Assembly (NCBI RefSeq): GCF_010119245.1
Contig: NZ_WNKG01000007.1
Location: 1-64,000, forward strand
DNA length: 64,000 nucleotides
Direction of reading: 5' to 3'
From: Cyclobacterium salsum
GTDB lineage: Bacteria > Bacteroidota > Bacteroidia > Cytophagales > Cyclobacteriaceae
Positions 62,016 to 64,000 of this stretch are shown here, in pieces (positions within the stretch are counted from its first letter, which is position 1; every line of letters starts with the position of its first letter). The notes under the pieces are model-generated. The model had not been told where the DNA came from. It worked only from the letters and a program-made list of their open reading frames with translations, and did no database searches. The position numbers and the translations under genes are program-made.

Positions 62016-63095
62016 ATGGAACTGGCCCTCAACCTGACCAAAATTTTTCTTGCCATCCTATGTATACTTGCTGTCACCGCCAGCAATTTGAAATTAGGGC
62101 ATTGGTCGGTAAGAATGTTTGATTTCCCAAGATTGCAGCTATTGGCCATTGCGCTCATTACCATGCTGTTGTTTTTTATCCCTTCCTTAAATACCGATCC
62201 CTGGCACTTAGGACTGCTGGCTGGTGTGGTAGCTAGTTTTGTGTTTCAAGCGGTCAAGATCTATCCCTATACCTTTTTTGGCGCAAAAGAAGTTCGAGCT
62301 TCAAGGCAGTCCTCCCTTGAAAACGAAATTTCCTTACTGGTTAGTAACGTTCTGACGCCGAATCGGCATGTGGAAAAACTGATAGCATTGGTAAACAGGT
62401 ACCAACCCAACCTGCTTTTAACCCTGGAATCGGATGAATGGTGGGGAAAGCAATTGGAAATCATCGAAAAGGACTATCCCCAGCAGGTCAAAATTCCGCT
62501 CGACAACCAATATGGCATGCATCTGTATTCCAATCTTCCTTTAAATAATATAAAAAAGCTATACCTTGTGGAAGACGATATCCCCTCCATACATGCAGAG
62601 GTAATCCTGCCGTCCGGAAGAAAAGTACAAATTCATTGTGTTCACCCCGAACCCCCAAGCCCTTCCGAAAGCGAAAGTTCTGTCCCTCGGGATGCCGAAT
62701 TGTTAATTGTCGGAAAAAATATCAAGGACGCAACACTACCGGTATTGGTGTTCGGTGACCTGAATGACGTGGCCTGGTCCCGGACCACCCGCTTGTTTCA
62801 GAAAATAAGCGGCTTGAAGGACCCCCGAAAAGGAAGGGGGTTTTTCAATACCTTTCATGCCAAATACTTCGCCCTTCGCTGGCCGCTGGACCATATTTTT
62901 CATTCCAAGCATTTCCTTTTGAAAAAAATCAAACGCCTTCCTTCCATTTCATCCGACCATTTCCCCATGTATGGACAATTTCAACTGGCACCTGAAAACG
63001 AACAAGAGAATGAGAAAGAAAAACTAGATAAAGAGGAAAAAGATTGGACCAAAGAAACGATCGATCAGTCCAACCCAAACATCCTTACCATCTGA
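62016..63095 (+). CDS. Membrane-anchored endonuclease/exonuclease/phosphatase-family protein
   Basis: A 359-residue protein with two or three N-terminal membrane helices (about 6-22, 36-58, 65-85) and a C-terminal EEP domain (about 100-320). Landmarks are a weak ESDEWW near 138 (metal-binding Glu), IPSIHAEVILPSGRKVQIHCVHPEPPSP in part, LVFGDLNDVAW with the conserved G-D-x-N, and a final SSDHFPMY with the catalytic SDH. The family cleaves phosphodiesters in DNA, lipids or small molecules; this branch of envelope-facing EEP proteins is uncharacterised. The acidic/basic tail is extended. The stop is one base from the convergent isomerase stop. Confidence 0.82.
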   Translation: MELALNLTKIFLAILCILAVTASNLKLGHWSVRMFDFPRLQLLAIALITMLLFFIPSLNTDPWHLGLLAGVVASFVFQAVKIYPYTFFGAKEVRASRQSSLENEISLLVSNVLTPNRHVEKLIALVNRYQPNLLLTLESDEWWGKQLEIIEKDYPQQVKIPLDNQYGMHLYSNLPLNNIKKLYLVEDDIPSIHAEVILPSGRKVQIHCVHPEPPSPSESESSVPRDAELLIVGKNIKDATLPVLVFGDLNDVAWSRTTRLFQKISGLKDPRKGRGFFNTFHAKYFALRWPLDHIFHSKHFLLKKIKRLPSISSDHFPMYGQFQLAPENEQENEKEKLDKEEKDWTKETIDQSNPNILTI

Positions 63096-63096
63096 G

Positions 63097-64000
63097 CTAC
63101 GGTATGGGAATAAATTGTCTGAGGTAATTCCTCGCTGTCAAAATGGCCATTTTTACGTCTTCCGGGGATTTTTCAAAGGCCTTGTCTTCTACCTCTATAC
63201 AACAGGGGCCCCTGTAGCCTACATCGGTTAGTGCCGCAAAAAACCTCCCCCAGGGCACATCTCCCAGTCCAGGAATTTTCGGGGAATGGTACTCTAGTGG
63301 ATTGGCAAGAATTCCCACCCGGTTTAGCTTTTCGGGGTAGAGTTTGACATCTTTCAGGTGGATGTGGTGAAGCCGGTCCCGAAACTCGTACAAGGGTTGG
63401 ACCGGGTCCATATGCATCCATACCAGATGAGAGGGATCGTAATTTAATCCAAAATGAGGATCGGGAATGATTGAAAACATTTTTTCCCAAACGGCAGGAG
63501 ATATGGCCAGGTTTTTCCCGCCGGGCCATTCATCATTGGTAAAAAACATGGGGCAATTTTCGATCCCAATACGAATCCCCTTCTTTGAAGCATGCTTCAC
63601 TACTGCCGGAAACCGCTCCGAAAACATCTTCAGATTGTCCTCCACATTCAGCGACGGGTTTCTTCCAATAAAGGTGTTGACCACGGGTATTCCCAGTTTC
63701 TCCGCACCGTCAATGACGGCCTTGATATGGGATAAAGCAGCATCTGCTTTCGATTCATCCGGATCCATGGGGTTGGGATAAAATCCCAAACCGGAAACAA
63801 ACACTCCTTTTTCCCGCTGGTACTCCCTTATGTGGCTAATCTGGTCGGAAACCAGTTGGTTTACATCAATATGAGTCACCCCTGCATAGCGTCTTTCCGC
63901 CTTTCCTTTAGGCCAGCACATCATTTCCACACAGGAAAAATTTTCCGCGGCGGCAAAATCAATCACTTCTTCAAAACTATTTTCCGCCAGAATGGCGCTA
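63097..64000 (-). CDS. Sugar phosphate isomerase/epimerase (partial, runs off the window)
   Basis: The C-terminal part, at least 301 codons, of an AP-endonuclease-2/xylose-isomerase-like TIM barrel. Metal ligands are seen as IGIENCPMF, FGLNYDPSHL, HIHLKDVKL and a terminal CIEVED. A GTG at 63966 could be read as a start, but the frame stays open to the window edge (SAILAENSFEEVIDFAA), which matches the normal first helix of the family, so the true start is beyond 64000. It probably isomerises a sugar or inositol-derived ketose in the cytosol. It resembles in type, but not in export, the Tat-secreted barrel at 49115-50035. Confidence 0.85.
   Translation of the reverse strand, partial: SAILAENSFEEVIDFAAAENFSCVEMMCWPKGKAERRYAGVTHIDVNQLVSDQISHIREYQREKGVFVSGLGFYPNPMDPDESKADAALSHIKAVIDGAEKLGIPVVNTFIGRNPSLNVEDNLKMFSERFPAVVKHASKKGIRIGIENCPMFFTNDEWPGGKNLAISPAVWEKMFSIIPDPHFGLNYDPSHLVWMHMDPVQPLYEFRDRLHHIHLKDVKLYPEKLNRVGILANPLEYHSPKIPGLGDVPWGRFFAALTDVGYRGPCCIEVEDKAFEKSPEDVKMAILTARNYLRQFIPIP

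Noticed and set aside
63063-63112. tRNA-like words (accatctgagctac) at the end of the EEP-family gene
   Set aside because: Only the D-arm-like string matches; no acceptor, T arm or anticodon arm can be paired, and the bases are coding and stop region.
1-64000. CRISPR arrays, prophage, integrase or intact insertion sequences
   Set aside because: No regular spacer-repeat array, no transposase or phage-type gene was seen on either strand.

Overview
The window looks like a chromosomal segment of a Bacteroidota bacterium, most likely order Cytophagales, in the Cyclobacteriaceae-like range. The pointers are a secreted protein with a type IX secretion (Por) C-terminal tail, many short lipoproteins, a DUF4221 relic, LytS/LytR-type two-component genes, promoters of the Bacteroidota form TTTG-N17-23-TAnnTTTG, weak Shine-Dalgarno use, and a free-living, sulfated-glycan-degrading gene set. 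No phage, plasmid, CRISPR or intact insertion sequence was seen. The placement is inference from gene content.

Layout. 1-814: repeat-rich spacer with an odd class-II tRNA-like gene. 815-2536: ddl and rluF. 2537-3673: palindromic repeats around a deleted DUF4221 lipoprotein gene. 3674-5572: sulfatase. 6191-8091: Crp/Fnr regulator and MFS transporter. 8279-11277: secreted beta-helix protein and two small lipoproteins. 11507-21016: two divergent modules, each pairing a planctomycete-type cytochrome/DUF1549/DUF1553 protein with a Tat-exported DUF1501 protein; the left module adds an NHL-repeat protein. A strong palindrome and a consensus promoter lie in the shared control region. 21064-28982: unknown secreted protein, an APC-EIIA-RCK fusion permease, CynX-type MFS, UPF0316, MtgA and HflX.

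29204-37047 is a long plus-strand run: rfbC, CpsB-type PHP phosphatase, NAD-dependent epimerase, TPR protein, phosphosulfolactate synthase (ComA), DUF368 polyprenyl-phosphate transporter, aroE and PIN-PhoH. 37049-45602 is a minus-strand run: two LytTR regulators, a LytS-type kinase, MoxR ATPase, RluE, OmpA-like lipoprotein, RecG and a sugar/choline-kinase-like protein. 45888-49058 holds a sodium:solute symporter, a Fur-family regulator and small membrane proteins. 49115-52359 is an exported sugar-processing operon (FGE-fold protein, Tat-exported Gfo/Idh/MocA oxidoreductase, Tat-exported isomerase-like TIM barrel). 52549-54962 is an MBOAT/SGNH acyl-transfer pair. UvrA, a T9SS cargo protein, a Pif1-like helicase, an EEP-family nuclease/phosphatase and a partial sugar phosphate isomerase finish the window.

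Housekeeping genes (ddl, mtgA, uvrA, recG, aroE, hflX, rluE/rluF) are interleaved with export-oriented catabolic loci. The most unusual observations are the palindrome family with compensating arms, whose 11-mer also sits in the oversized variable arm of the tRNA-like gene; the two divergent cytochrome/DUF1501 modules with an operator-like palindrome; the APC-EIIA-RCK fusion; the FGE-fold protein lacking catalytic cysteines; and comA, a route to sulfonates, next to envelope-lipid functions.
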